DNA of 64,000 bases from Leptobrachium leishanense (GCA_009667805.1 CM019071.1:43462250-43526249), one strand, 5' to 3'; positions 31,297 to 42,574 are shown, numbered from the stretch's first letter. Notes: a model not told the origin generated them from the sequence alone. A program made the numbers and translations.

Positions 31297-32580
31297 TATA
31301 TATTCTCTGCTCTGTCGGGTTCAACATTTCTTCTGGAGCGATCAGCCAAATGGGGGGGGGGGGCGCATTTAGTTGAGATTGTCCACATGCCACCCCCCAT
31401 GTGCGTATGTGTATATATGGTCTGAGGTCTGTGGGTATATATATCTGCGTGTTGATATATACGTATATGTCTGTGTGTGGTATCAATGCATCCCTACTCT
31501 ATACACAGCACTCCGTGTCCCTATAATATATATGATATGGGGTTACCTCTTTTTAAAAATTTTATACTATTCCTATTAAATTAACAGTAATTTTTGATGT
31601 ATTTTATTCAGTAGAAACTTTTTTTGCCTATATAACATGTGCTTTGTGAAAATAAAACGGTTTTGTGTGTACATTTTAATTTAGTTAGTGAATTCCTGTC
31701 CAGTGCGGTGAGAAGCAAACGTAATGCAGTGTAGACACGCTGCGAGGCGGAGCGGAGTGAAGTCAAGCCTGCAAAATGTTTGCTTCTCTTCGCTACGCTG
31801 TCCGTCGCTACACGCTCAGTGTGTCTCAGCCTTTATTCCCGCATCGCTAGCTTACCTAATCAGTTTGTGTACTTGTTACTGACCCTGCTTGTTCTGAGGA
31901 CCCGATCTGTTGCTGACTTTGCCTGCCATTTGACTATTCTCTGTGTATTCCCTGCCTGTTCTGTTTGCTTCCTGTTGCTACTGGTGTGCGCCGATTCTCA
32001 CCATACACAGTAGCGCAGTGCAAGTGCCTAAACATTGCTGGCCCGGTTTTGTTATAGCTGCTGATGTAACTGAATAGATTGGGGATCTCTTCTGCATTAC
32101 CAAAACCTCCACCACTGCACTCTTCCACAATACCACAGAGGGGTTACGGTGTGACTGCACTGTTGCCAACACTAAAGGCCCAATTTTAAAGCACCTATTG
32201 TTACTTTCATCCAAAGCCTGCATAAGTTTCACAATAATTTAGCCAAAAAAATCACTAAAGTTGTTCTGCGCGTCCTAAATGTCTCTTTTCATAACCTTTA
32301 TTTCATGGAAAACTCACTGTTCCTTTAAGAACGTTTTTTTAAAAAACTTTTTGTCCTTGTTTCCTGTCCCCCAGGGCACTACCCGGACCCCCATACACCT
32401 CTTATGGCAAATATCTAGCATATATGCACTCTTGGAGGGCACTCTAAAAACCGAACTTTTGAGTCCCATTGACTTGCATTGAGTTCGGTTTGAGTTCGAT
32501 TTCGAACTCATACTTTTGAAATTGTTTGAGTTTGAATGCGAACTGAACACGGGGTTGTTCGGCTCATCTCTAGTCACATG

Positions 32581-33090
32581 GTCCAATATATTAACCTCTA
32601 CACCCCCTGCCGCACACATCCGAAAAACCGCTGCATAACCGCAGAATAGGAAAAACGGCTGAAAAAAATAACAAATCGATCTGAAAAACCGCCGAATCGA
32701 ACTGAAAAATGCTGACGACACGCCGAACAGAGCGGCGAGCAGCTGCCGGAAAAAGCCGTCAAGCCACAGGGTAAAAAAAACAACAAAACACTGCAGGTTT
32801 TAAGACACATTTGCGGAAAAAAAGGTACTGCATGAAAATGCATGTTGTGTAAAGGTTGATATAAATAACTCACGCGCTCTTTGGCATCGCTAAAAATAGT
32901 AAATTCACTGGATGTGACACCAGATTAAACAAGTCCAAGCGAGTTACTTAGAGAATCCGGGTCATAAAACCATAATATTATGTAACTCTATAGCAAAGGT
33001 CCACAACGAGCAGGCTGCGCAGCCAGCGCGACAACCAAGGTGAGACTGCAACCCCATAGATAACACTGCCTGGAAAAACAGCGGACGTTA
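32581..33090. other. CYP2-B intron 1 stretch
   Basis: Contains a short set of GAAAAACCGC/ACTGAAAAA motifs at about 32620-32710 reminiscent of decayed transposon sequence. No gene is seen. Confidence 0.4.
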
Positions 33091-33342
33091 GGTTGCCAGG
33101 TCCACCATGTTTTCCTGGAACCTATAATGTATTCATACTGATGGGCAGTGCCACCCCGCAACATGTATAATCCATACGCTGCAGGTAGCAAATCAAAGAG
33201 GATTCCCTGGTGACCTGTCTTGGTTTCCTTCCTGCAGCACATGAGTTATACATGTTGCAGAGCAGCACTTTTCCCTGTGCTCCCCCTCTGCATGAAATAG
33301 CAATATGTGTCCAGGAAAACATGGTGGACCTGGCAAGTCCAA
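33091..33342. repeat. Fold-back palindrome ~250 bp
   Basis: The left arm has GCCAGGTCCACCATGTTTTC and the right arm GAAAACATGGTGGACCTGGC. Inner arms CAACATGTATAA / TTATACATGTTG and GCTGCAGG / CCTGCAGC continue the symmetry towards a centre near 33216. Arms are imperfect. Looks like an old MITE or fold-back element. Confidence 0.8.
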
Positions 33343-33692
33343 ACAGACATGAAAAGAAAAATGACTTTTTCATATGTTCTATGTATATACTATCACCCCC
33401 CCCCCCGGACTGTGTCTGGTGGGTCTGCTGTAACGAACTGAAAAATGTGCATAGTATATACAACCTCCATCTAATAATATACACACAATAACTCATTACA
33501 CGGCACGAGTGTCATTTACAGACTCCAACACAGGACTGGATTCTCATATATGAGACAAATCTAGCTGGTCTATGTCCTATCTTTTAGAGGTTCTCTATAT
33601 TTTGGTTTCTTTCTTTTTCCAGGGGCTCCTCCATATATTCAAGGTTCAGGAGTATTGTTTTATGGGATCCTACATATATTTGGGAAGTGTGA

Positions 33693-34809
33693 AATGTCGC
33701 TGTCATTATACACTGTGACCCAAGGGGGCGCTGACCATTAAACATGTCACTGTCATTATACACTGTGACCCAAGGGGGTGCAGACCATTAAACATGTCAC
33801 TGTCATTATACACTGTGACCCAAGGGGGCGCTGACCATTAAACATGTCACTGTCATTATACACTGTGACCCAAGGGGGTGCAGACCATTAAACATGTCAC
33901 TGTCATTATACACTGTGACTCTAGGGGGTGCTGACCATTAAACATGTCACTGTCATTATACACTGTGACTCTAGGGGGTGCTGACCATTAAACATGTCAC
34001 TGTCATTATACACTGTGACCCAAGGGGGCGCTGACCATTAAACATGTCACTGTCATTATACACTGTGACCCTAGGGGGCGCTGACCATTAAACATGTCAC
34101 TGTCATTATACACTGTGACCCTAGGGGGTGCTGACCATTAAACATGTCACTGTCATTATACACTGTGACTCTAGGGGGCGCTGACCATTAAACATGTCAC
34201 TGTCATTATACACTGTGACCCTAGGGAGCGCTGACCATTAAACATGTCACTGTCATTATACACTGTGACCCTAGGGGGTGCTGACCATTAAACATGTCAC
34301 TGTCATTATACACTGTGACCCTAGGGGGCGCTGACCATTAAACATGTCACTGTCATTATACACTGTGACCCTAGGGGGTGCTGACCATTAAACATGTCAC
34401 TGTCATTATACACTGTGACACTAGGGGGCGCTGACCATTAAACATGTCACTGTCATTATACACTGTGACCCAAAGGGGTGCTGACCATTAAACATGTCAC
34501 TGTCATTATACACTGTGACCCAAGGGGGCGCTGACCATTAAACATGTCACTGTCATTATACACTGTGACCCTAGGGGGCGCTGACCATTAAACATGTCAC
34601 TGTCATTATACACTGTGACTCTAGGGGGTGCTGACTATTAAACACGTCCCTGTCATTACACACTGTGACCCTAGGGGGCGCTGACCATTAAACATGTCAC
34701 TGTCATTACACACTGTGACCCTAGGGGGCGCTGACCATTAAACATGTCACTGTCATTATACACTGTGACCCTAGGGGGCGCTGACCATTAAACATGTCAC
34801 TGTCACTAT
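33693..34809. repeat. 50-bp minisatellite with CTCF-like core
   Basis: About 22 tandem 50-bp units reading AACATGTCACTGTCATTATA then CACTGTGACCC(T/A)AGGGGGCGCTGACCATTA. About 13 units carry AG-G-GGCGCTG (one with a G-to-A change), the rest GGGGTGCTG or GGGGTGCAG. The array lies in CYP2-B intron 1 and its right end is cut by MITE E4, whose TAT target copy lies in the last unit. AGGGGGCGCTG matches the conserved 3' part of the CTCF consensus (AGRKGGCRSYR). Confidence 0.95.
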
Positions 34810-35688
34810 CAGGGTTATCCAAAGAGATTCGAAAAGTCACCGCACGTTCGGTGACTTTTCGTTCTCTTCAATTCGGTTCCTTTTGCCGATTGCATTTCGG
34901 TGACCCTGCGGTGTATTCAGCAAACAGCACAGGGTCCCCGAATTGCAGAGAAAAGCTGCCGAAAACCTGACGAAAACTAACCGAATGCAAGCTGAAAACA
35001 AGCAAAAACATCTGGATTAACCTTCGAAGAAGCCGAACAGGAGCCGAATCACACAGAGCCGAAGCAGCTGTGACGTAGAGGAGGCAGTGAATAAATTAGC
35101 AAAACCATTTGTATGAATCTGGGAAAAAGAAACGCTGTTTGCAAAGAAACTACTGAGCGAAAATGTCTGAAATTTTCACATGAGGTCCAGGGAATGATAC
35201 TAAAGAGGGCTGTTACAGAAAAAATAAGTAAACTGAAAAAAAATAAATAAAAAAAAATCGGACTTTTAAAAAAAAATAAAAAAATGCTTAAAGTATCTTA
35301 AAAAATCTATAAATAAAGTGACTTTTTGCTGCAGAATTTTTTAATGAACGGTTTATTAGATATTGAATTAAAACGGGAATATTTTTAACATTGAAGCCTA
35401 TGGGATTCTCCTGAATAAACCTGCCGAATTAAACCACCGAATTGCAGGGCATTAGGGGAACCTTTCACTGCTGGTTTGTGTTCTCTGAATAGACGAAGCA
35501 GTGCTTTATGGGGATTTCACTGCCCTCGAACAGGCACCGAACAGGCACCGTATGTGCAGGCAATTCGACAGGATTTGGTGAATTGCCTGCTCTCTGGATA
35601 GCCGAATGGTCAGGAAAGGTAACCGAACGCTGATTTTCAGCGTTCGGTTACCTTTCTCAAGCATTTCGGATCTCTTTGGATAACCCTG
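34810..35688 (+). mobile_element. MITE family 1 (E4)
   Basis: An 879-bp copy with CAGGGTTATCC...GGATAACCCTG ends and TAT on both sides (34807-34809, 35689-35691). It is inserted at the end of the 50-bp minisatellite. With E5 it forms an inverted pair separated by 23 bp. Confidence 0.92.
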
Positions 35689-35711
35689 TATATGTTGGGA
35701 TTTAAGTGTTA

Positions 35712-36606
35712 CAGGGTTATCCAAAGAGATCCGAATTGCTTGTGAAAGGTAACCGAATGCTGAAAATCAGCGTTCGGTTACCTTTCCTGGCCATTCGGCT
35801 ATCCAAAGAGCAGGCAATTCGCAAATCCTGGCGAATTGCCTGCACATACGGTGCCTGTTCGGTGCCTGTTCGAGGGCAGTGAAATCCCCATGAAAAAGCA
35901 CTGCTTCGGCTATTCAGAGAACACAAACCAGCAGTGAAAGGTTCCCCTAATGCCCTGCCATTCGGTGGTTTCATTCGGCAAATTTATTCAGGAGAATCCC
36001 ATAGGCTTCAATGTTAAAAATATTCCCGTTTTAATTCAATATCTAATAAACCGTTCATTATAAAATTCTGCAGCAAAGAGTCTCTTTATTTATAGATTTT
36101 TTAGGATCTTTTAAGCATTTTTCAGATTTTTTTTTTTTTTTAAAAGTCCGATTTTTTTTTGATTTTTTTTCTGTTTACTTATTTTTTTTGTAACAGCCTC
36201 TTTATTATCATTCCCTGGACCTCATATGTAAATTTCAGACATTTTCGCTCAGTAGTTTCTTTGCAAACAGCGTTTCTTTTTCCCAGATTCATACAAATGG
36301 TTTTGCTAATTTATTCACTGCCTCTTCTACGTCACAGCTGCTTCGGCTCTGTGTGATTCGGCTCCTGTTCGGCTCCTGTTCGGCTTCTTCGAAGGTTAAT
36401 CCAGATGTTTTTGCTTGTTTTCAGCCTGCATTCGGTTAGTTTTCGTCAGGTTTGCGGCAGCTTTTCCCTGCAATTCGGGGACCCTGTGCTGTTTGCTGAA
36501 TACACCGCAGGGTCACCAAAATGGGATCGGCAAAAGGAACCGAATTGAAGAGAACGAAAAGTCACCGAACGTGCGGTGACTTTTCGAATCTCTTTGGATA
36601 ACCCTG
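35712..36606 (-). mobile_element. MITE family 1 (E5)
   Basis: An 895-bp copy in opposite orientation to E4, flanked by TTA (35709-35711, 36607-36609). It sits only about 150 bp from the exon 1 donor of CYP2-B. Confidence 0.92.
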
Positions 36607-36762
36607 TTAGTAAACTATAGTCAGTGAGTCAGTGTTTGGCTGTGGATGATGGGAGTTATTGTCGCCCCTGCTTGCCGGCATTCTCTGGCGTCACAGTGGT
36701 TAGTGTTATTAGACTTTGGACGTTGCTGGTCAATCATAGACTTTTCACGCTTTGTGACTCAC

Positions 36763-36933
36763 CTCCAGTAAGGGCTTGTGTATCTCTCGGCTCTTGAGCT
36801 GCAGCAGGTTCCCTAGGAGGGGCAGAGGTGCGGGTCCGGGAGGTAGACCTCCTTGTCTCCCAAACAGCCACCGGATTAGAAGGATGAACAGTGCGGTGAG
36901 GGCCAGGAGCCAGAGTCCCTGAGCCCAGTCCAT
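36763..36933 (-). CDS. CYP2-B exon 1 (cytochrome P450 family 2, N-terminus)
   Basis: 171 bp, 57 codons, from ATG at 36933 to a GTGAGT donor. It encodes MDWAQGLWLLALTALFILLI, a hydrophobic signal-anchor that would hold the enzyme in the ER membrane, then RWLFGRQG and the proline-rich hinge LPPGPAPLPLLGNLL of CYP2 proteins. The start is chosen because this Met opens the anchor at the usual distance from PPGP and sits in a CAGCCATGG context. Exons 1-5 (822 bp) join without frame disruption into 274 codons. The protein would be a haem monooxygenase of xenobiotic or fatty-acid type; the subfamily and substrate cannot be told. It lies downstream of CYP2-A in the same direction, as in tandem CYP2 clusters. 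Confidence 0.96.
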
Positions 36934-37338
36934 GGCTGTGTGCTGGGCGGTGAGCGTTGGAAAAGGCGTTCCAGGAAGGAATCAGTGTGTATGTTATGAC
37001 TGACGGAAACAGACTGAGGAGATCATAATCATTCAATGTGTGTGCGCTGTACATTGTGTCACTCCCTCCACCCACACGTGCTGCGTGTTTACATGTTATC
37101 TGGATTTCCTGCCCGGTAAGATCCTCCCAGACGCTCCCTGGGTCTCTGCCTTGTTGTTATGGAGCCAACACAGTCCGCAGCGCTGTATAATGCTTACAAC
37201 AAACACACACAATACAATAGATTTGAAGGAAACTCTCGCCTCTCCTCCGACTCACCTTGACCTGTAACCAATGAACCTGAGAGTGGGAGGGGTGTTGGGT
37301 GTGATACTCCAAATGTAAACCTGTCATAAGGACACAAA
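36934..37338 (-). promoter_or_regulatory. Upstream region of CYP2-B
   Basis: Sequence 5' of the CYP2-B start codon. No TATA box or CAAT box is convincing in the first 150 bp, and the transcription start cannot be placed. This is the only non-repetitive stretch before transposon remnants begin at 37339, so the core promoter should lie here. Confidence 0.4.
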
Positions 37339-37515
37339 CAGGGTTATTCAGACAGAGGTGAGAACCAGGAGAATTGTCAGGAGAAGAGAACAATATAGAC
37401 CAAATAGTCGATTTGGAAAGTGAGATAAAAAAAATTTCTGGTTTGGCTATTTTGACCTAGAATTTTAACTTCTCCAGTGATTCTCCTGGTTTTCACTTCT
37501 CTCTGAATAACCCTG
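37339..37515. mobile_element. Short MITE family 3 (S0)
   Basis: A 177-bp palindromic element CAGGGTTATTCAGA...TCTGAATAACCCTG. The inner arms contain GGTGAGAACCAGGAGAAT and its partner, and GACCAAATAG/CTATTTTGACC-like segments. Relatives are at 44695-44865, 44866-45477 and 45479-45628. No clear target duplication is visible for this copy. Confidence 0.8.
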
Positions 37516-37821
37516 ATCCTGTGTGACTCGGTAAGTGCCTATGTGCAACGCCAACAAACACCGGCATTCACATGAGTAAAATCCAGAGCGTCCGGGAGAA
37601 GCTGCACCGCTGAGTCCACTGTCGCCCCTGTGATTCTACTTTTTCTAAATGCTGGTGTCTGTCAACATTGCAATATTGACACAATTTCTGAATAAACAAA
37701 CACCTGAAGTTACTGTTACTCATTCAATGATTACGTTAAACACAGAAAAGCTATTTTTTTTTTCCCTCTTGCTGTTTTTATTTTGCTTTTTCTTCTTCTC
37801 TCCCCCCCCCTCCACGTTTAA
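37516..37821. other. Intergenic stretch
   Basis: Unremarkable A/T-rich intergenic DNA ending in a T- and C-run near 37755-37812. No gene is seen. Confidence 0.4.
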
Positions 37822-38440
37822 CCTCCCTGGCGGTCTAATTTTATTAAAATTTTGTGTCTAAAAGCGTCTCAATTTTTTTTTAAAGGAAACGTGTTTTTGT
37901 ACATAGTTAGCCTGTAATACTTAGGAATCACGCACTGAAATCCGTGAAATCAAGAGTTCTTACTGGTAAAATCCTTTATAAATAAATTAATAAATTAATT
38001 TAAAAAAATAGTAAATACACTGAGTCCGATAAAGTTTGAAACACGACATAATAATTTATTATCCCAAAAATAATTATCCAAAATAATGCAAATAAATGAT
38101 GTTCATAAAATACAACAAAAAACACTGAAATCTGTCTGAGAACAAGGGTGAGACAATGTATGGTCTATTTCTTATCCTGTACTGCCACCTAGTGGCCGTT
38201 CATAAACTTTGCCATTTGTATTCAGTGAGTATTATGAATGAAGTTTGCTGCGTCCAGCCCCTCTGCGTCATGTGACTCGCAGGGAGCCATCCAGGAAGCA
38301 GCTCGCTGCGATCACACTGCGGGGACAGCGAGGGAGCCAGGAGGAGGTGAGTAAACATCCAGCCCGAGTGTGGCTCGGGGTTACCGTTCGCGGTAGTGAA
38401 ATTTAACCCCGAGTCACACTCGGGAATACCGGCAGGGAGG
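37822..38440. mobile_element. piggyBac-like non-autonomous element
   Basis: A 619-bp element flanked by TTAA on both sides (37818-37821 and 38441-38444), with termini CCTCCCTGGCGGT...ACCGGCAGGGAGG. TTAA target choice with C-rich short inverted repeats is the piggyBac pattern, and this terminus type is abundant in frog genomes. Subterminal GTTACCG/CGAGTGTG...CACACTCGGG hairpins lie near the right end. No transposase. Confidence 0.85.
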
Positions 38441-38624
38441 TTAATAAGGTTTTGGGTATTTATTAACGCCTGTGCGTAGATTTTCCTTTTGTGCTTGCAC
38501 ACAGTTTGCAGTTCATGTAGACAATGTAATCCGGTCATTTTGGTGGCATTTGGCTTTCTGTGAGTAGACAAATCATTACCTACAGTTCAGAAATGTCTGG
38601 GGGGGCGGAGCTTGACAGAAATGA

Positions 38625-40468
38625 CTTAGAGGTCCGAAATGTAACCGGATACTGAAATTCAGCGTACAGGACATTTTGTGGCCGTTCAGCTATTCAAAGA
38701 TCAGGCAGTTCACCAAATTTTGGTGAATTGCCTGCAGAAAAAAATAATAAATTACCCTGCCTGTTCGGCGGCAGTGAAATACGGTGCCTGTTCGGCGGCA
38801 GTGAAATACGGTGCCTGTTCGGCGGCAGTGAAATCCCCCATAGAGAAGCAATGGTTAATCTATTCATATTGAACAGCAGAGAAATGTCAGTGAAATGCCC
38901 TGATGTTCAGTGGTTTCATTCGACAGGTTTATTCAGGCGAATCCCATAGGCTTCAATGTTAAATATATTCCCGTTTTAATCCAATATCTAATAAACTGTT
39001 TATTATTTTAATCTTCAGCAAAAAGTCTCTTTATTTATAGACCTTTTTCAGGATTTTTTTGGCAAAATTTGTTTGCTGTTTTCTTTATTTATTATTTTTT
39101 TTTTTTAACCCGTTCGTCAGCGTGTCGGCTTTACTCGGCGGCTGCCCTGCACTGTGATTGGCTGCTCATCGTCTTTTTCCGGCGTGGTTTTTGCAGGTGT
39201 TCGGTGAGTGTTCGGTGTGTTTTTTGCGTCGGGTTTGCGGCGAGGTTTCCCTGCACTCCGGGGATCCTGCGGTAAATGCTGAATAAACCGCAGGGTGGCA
39301 AACTGTGATTCCCTGAAGTCTCTGCCACAGCGCTTGCTTTTGGACACTGCATTTAAAGGTACCAGAGATCAAGATGTCTTCTGCAATTCTAATCCACAAT
39401 CTCGACTTTAATCCTACTGTTAATATCTTATGCTTTCATCTATCTATTAATATTTTGGCTGTTTGTTTTTTGTTTGTTTTCTTGTTGAATGTATACTATG
39501 TTTTTTTAAACCCATGTTCTCAAATGGCTGCCCCTCCCCCTCATGTCATAAAATATGCTTTCCCTATACAGACCGCATGCCCTGATTATGTGATCTCTTT
39601 CTCCTACAGTCCTGCAGCCAGTTCACATCACACTCTGCCACAGCGCTTGCTTTTGGACACTGCTGTCCCACCCAGTGCTGGTGTGAAATTTGTAGCTTAC
39701 TTTCCAGCTGCTGTCACTTTGCAAATCACCCTAATTAACCCAAGGTTCTAGCCCCTCCCATAATATGTTAATCTGTATATTTGTGTTTTGTTTTTAATAT
39801 CTTGCATTTTATTACTTTGTATTTCTGTAACAACTGTAACCACTCAATGTTCTCGAACCCAGGACATACTTGAAAACGAGAGAAATCTCAATGTATCCTT
39901 CCTGGTAAAATCCTTTATAAATAAATAAATAAAATAAATAATTCCCTGAAGTGCAGGAAAGCACGGGTAACGAGAGAGCACCGAAATGTTGGCGACATTT
40001 CGGTGCTCTTTTACTCAGACTCTATCAGAGTTATTCAAACACATTCATGAAAATGGTTTCGGCGATCCACATCGGGTTTAATCAGGCGAATCCCAAAGGT
40101 TTCAATGTTAAAAAATATTCCCTGTCTTTACTAAATATTTATTCAACCGTTTGTTAATTTATAATTTTTTTTTAGGCATTTTCAGTTTTTTTTTCAGCAA
40201 AATTTTTTTTTCTTCTTCTTCTTATTTTTTTATTATTAAAAATGCCGCTTTTTTTCTGTAACAGGCATTTTTATTATTATTCATAGGACCTTATATGTTA
40301 TTTTCATGCAGTAGTGTATTTTTGCAAACACCTCTTAAAAGTATTTTTTTTCTCTCTTTCGCATCAATTTCGGCAGGTTAGCGGTGGATTTTCGGACCGA
40401 TTCAATGTTTTTTTCGGTGCTTTTTAAGATGCGGTCAGCGGCTAGTTCCTTGCACCTGGGGGACCCTG
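38625..40468 (-). mobile_element. Diverged relatives of MITE family 1
   Basis: Segments aligning with family 1 in reverse orientation: AACCGGATACTGAAATTCAG, CAAAGATCAGGCAGTTCACC, the CCCATAGGCTTCAATGTTAA core (38945-38964), and ACCGCAGGGTGGCAAA (39286-39301). A second related stretch (39953-40468) repeats the core in diverged form. A triplicated 29-bp motif CCTGTTCGGCGGCAGTGAAA lies at 38758-38834. These are older, sequence-worn relatives, split by the retroposon at 39320-39940. Confidence 0.65.
39320..39940 (+). mobile_element. Retroposon with 12-bp target duplication
   Basis: Flanked by ATTCCCTGAAGT on both sides (39308-39319 and 39941-39952). It ends in CCTTTATAAATAAATAAATA, an A/T-rich tail, preceded by the CCAGGACATACTTGAAAACG tail shared with 1891-1952 and 59180-59235. 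It is therefore a 5'-truncated LINE or SINE copy of about 620 bp. A motif CTGCCACAGCGCTTGCTTTTG occurs twice (near 39325 and 39637), an internal repeat. No reverse-transcriptase frame is left. Confidence 0.8.
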
Positions 40469-41733
40469 CAGTGCATAGAAACATAGAAAAATGTCGGCAG
40501 ATAAGAACCTTTCGGCCCATCTAGTCTGCCCAATTACATGGATACTTAACTTGGATTTATCTTTTGTTTAGGATAGCCTTATGCCTATCCCATGCTTGCT
40601 TAAATTCAATTACTGTTTTGGCCTCTACCACTTCTACTGGAAGACTTTTCCATGTATCCACCACCCTCTCAGTAAAATAATGCTTCCTGATGTTACTTTT
40701 AAACCTTTGCCCCTCTAATCTAAGACTGTCAGGGTTATCCAAAGAGATCCGAATTGCTTGAGAAAGGTAACCGAACGCTGAAAATCAGCCTTCGGTTACC
40801 TTTCCTGGCCATTCGGCTATCCAGAGAGCAGGCAATTCGCCAAATCCTGGCGAATTGCCTGAACATACGGTGCCTGTTCGGTCCCTGTTCGAGGGCAGTG
40901 AAATCCCCATGAAAAAGCACTGCTTCGGCTATTCAGAGAACACAAACCAGCAGTGAAAGGTTCCCCTAATGCTCTGCCATTCGGTGGTTTCATTCGGCAA
41001 ATTTATTCAGGAGAATCCCATAGGCTTCAATGTTAAAAATATTCCCGTTTTAATTCAATATCTAATAAACCGTTCATTATAAAATTCTGCAGCAAAAAGT
41101 CTCTTTATTTATAGATTTTTTAGGATACTTTAAGCATTTTTCTGAATTTTTTAAAAAAAAATTAAAAGTCTGATTTTTTTTTTTTTATTTTTTTTCAGTT
41201 TACTTATTTTTTTGTAACAGCCCTCTTTATTATCATTCCCTGGATCTCCTGTGAAAATTTCAGACATTTTCGCTCAGTAGTTTCTTTGCAAACAGCGTTT
41301 CATTTTCCCAGATTCATACAAATGGTTTTTCTAATTTATTCACTGCCTCCTCTACGTCACAGCTGCTTCGGCTCTGTGTGATTCGGCTCCTGTTCGGCTC
41401 CTGTTCGGCTTTTTCGAAGGTTAATCCAGATGTTTTTGCTTGTTTTCAGCGTGCATTCGGTTAGTTTTCGTCAGGTTTGCGGCAGCTTTTCCCTGCAATT
41501 CGGGGACCCTGTGCTGTTTGCTGAATACACCGCAGGGTCACCGAAATGCAATCGGCAAAAGGAACCGAATTGAAGAGAACGAAAAGTCACCGAACGTGCG
41601 GTGACTTTTCGAATCTCTTTGGATAACCCTGTATGTCCTCTTGTTTTGCTACTTTGTTTCCTTTTAAATATACTCCCTTCCTCTACCTTGTGGATTCCCT
41701 TTACGTATTTAAATGTTTCTATCATACCTCAGT
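40469..41733 (-). mobile_element. CR1-like LINE 3' end, split by E6
   Basis: The minus strand encodes the same C-terminal residues (DTWKSLPVEVVEAKTVIEFK, then QAWDRHKAILNKR) and the same 3' tail ending in TTTCTATGTTTCTATG as the LINE at 60938-63475. The 3' terminus is at about 40469. Part of the frame continues at 41632-41733 on the other side of MITE E6. It is a 5'-truncated, inactive copy. Confidence 0.88.
40730..41631 (-). mobile_element. MITE family 1 (E6), inside a LINE
   Basis: A 902-bp copy inserted in the LINE fragment. The intact LINE at 63215-63230 gives the empty site (its complement reads AAGACTATGTCC). Here the flanks are AAGACTGT and TATGTCC, meaning a TAT duplication with one later substitution in the left copy. 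It confirms the 3-bp target size. Confidence 0.93.
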
Positions 41734-42215
41734 CATGCTGAATGCACGGCAGGGTCAGCAAAATTTGACTCCGTGAAGTGTGGAGAACGTGAGAGCACTG
41801 ATATATCTCTAATAGCCCTTACTGTATGTAATTAGAAATCCGCATGAGTTAAATTCTATTTTTTCAGATTTTAATAATATTAATGTCATTGTAAATGTAT
41901 AGAAATCTGCATGTGTGTCGACAAAACCAGAAATTCAATGAAAAGCCGCCGGGTGCGTTTAATAATCAAAAGGAAATAGAAAGTGATGTATTATTAGTGG
42001 AGAGAAAATAAAATGTGAGAGGACTTAAACATTCAAATGTCTCAATAAACAAACACTCATATAGAAAGTGTCTCCAGTATCCCCATACTTCCAAACACGC
42101 AGGCTAATGATCTGATAATGATTAAGAGCCTCTTGAGTGTTACAGAGTTTCCATGTCAATCCGTGTTCAGAAAAGCCCCACGTTGTCCACGCCTGATTAA
42201 TGTGCTCGGAGGGCG
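41734..42215. other. 3' flank of CYP2-A
   Basis: Region downstream (minus strand) of the CYP2-A stop codon at 42216. A variant polyadenylation signal ATTAAA (complement of 41958-41963) is the nearest candidate, about 255 bp after the stop; no canonical AATAAA was found closer. Otherwise no gene. Confidence 0.4.
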
Positions 42216-42397
42216 TTATCTCGGGATGAAAGCGATTCTGTACGGCTTTGGTAAATTTCCCAATCCTGACACGTCCGGCGTGATGTCCAGCTCCTCCGCG
42301 GGAACCGGAGACTTTAACGTGAAGTTCTGTAAAATGGTAACGAAGAAGAGGAAGAGCTCCATCCGCACCAGAGCTTCCCCGAGGCAATTCCTCTTCC
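42216..42397 (-). CDS. CYP2-A exon 9 (haem-binding loop and C-terminus)
   Basis: 182 bp, the standard terminal CYP2 exon, acceptor TACTCACAG, ending at TAA (42218-42216). It encodes [20 protein letters not shown], then ILQNF and the tail ending IAFIPR. The Cys in GKRNCLG is the axial thiolate ligand of the haem iron. Together with exon 8 the signature reads LAAGKRNCLG, where the family consensus FxxGxRxCxG begins with Phe. The intron separating it from exon 8 is only 177 bp. Confidence 0.96.
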
Positions 42398-42574
42398 CTG
42401 TGAGTATAAAAGATTATCAGAAACTCAAAATTATCCCAGAAACTAATTTCCAATAAATATGTATATATATTCTTATAGTATCCAGTATCAGTGACAGGTA
42501 GAAGCATTACATTCTGACAGACGTAAGCTTATTATTAATATTATTTCATTAAAAAAATCAATCAGGATGCTAAC

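Larger units (their letters stand above)
29621..31362. repeat. Inverted repeat split by the Tc1 element
   Basis: The left arm (about 29621-29686, AATTTGGCTGATCCCTCCAG...) is complementary to the right arm (about 31299-31362, ...CTGGAGCGATCAGCCAAAT). C- and G-runs form the outer edges, and a weaker GGGTGGCATGTGG match lies further out. The Tc1 element sits almost exactly at the centre of symmetry, at a TA. Confidence 0.85.
28795..32572. mobile_element. hAT-type element, internally deleted, with nested Tc1
   Basis: Termini TAGGGATGAGCTGTTC and GTTCGGCTCATCTCTA, flanked by a perfect 8-bp duplication GTCACATG (28787-28794 and 32573-32580), diagnostic of hAT. The 3' ~550 bp (about 32020-32572) match the 3' non-coding end of the transposase-bearing copies at 45740-51613 and 52610-58386 (CCACAGAGGGGTTACGGTGT; CATCCAAAGCCTGCATAAG). 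No hAT transposase remains; the centre is occupied by other repeats and a Tc1 element. Without the Tc1 insertion it would be about 2.2 kb. Confidence 0.92.

Noticed and set aside
33693..34809. Regularly spaced repeat resembling a CRISPR array
   Set aside because: Units are contiguous 50-bp repeats without unique spacers, and the genome is vertebrate with intact spliced genes.
37339..37515. Target-site duplication for the short MITE S0
   Set aside because: Flanks AAA and ATC do not match, so no duplication is claimed for this copy.
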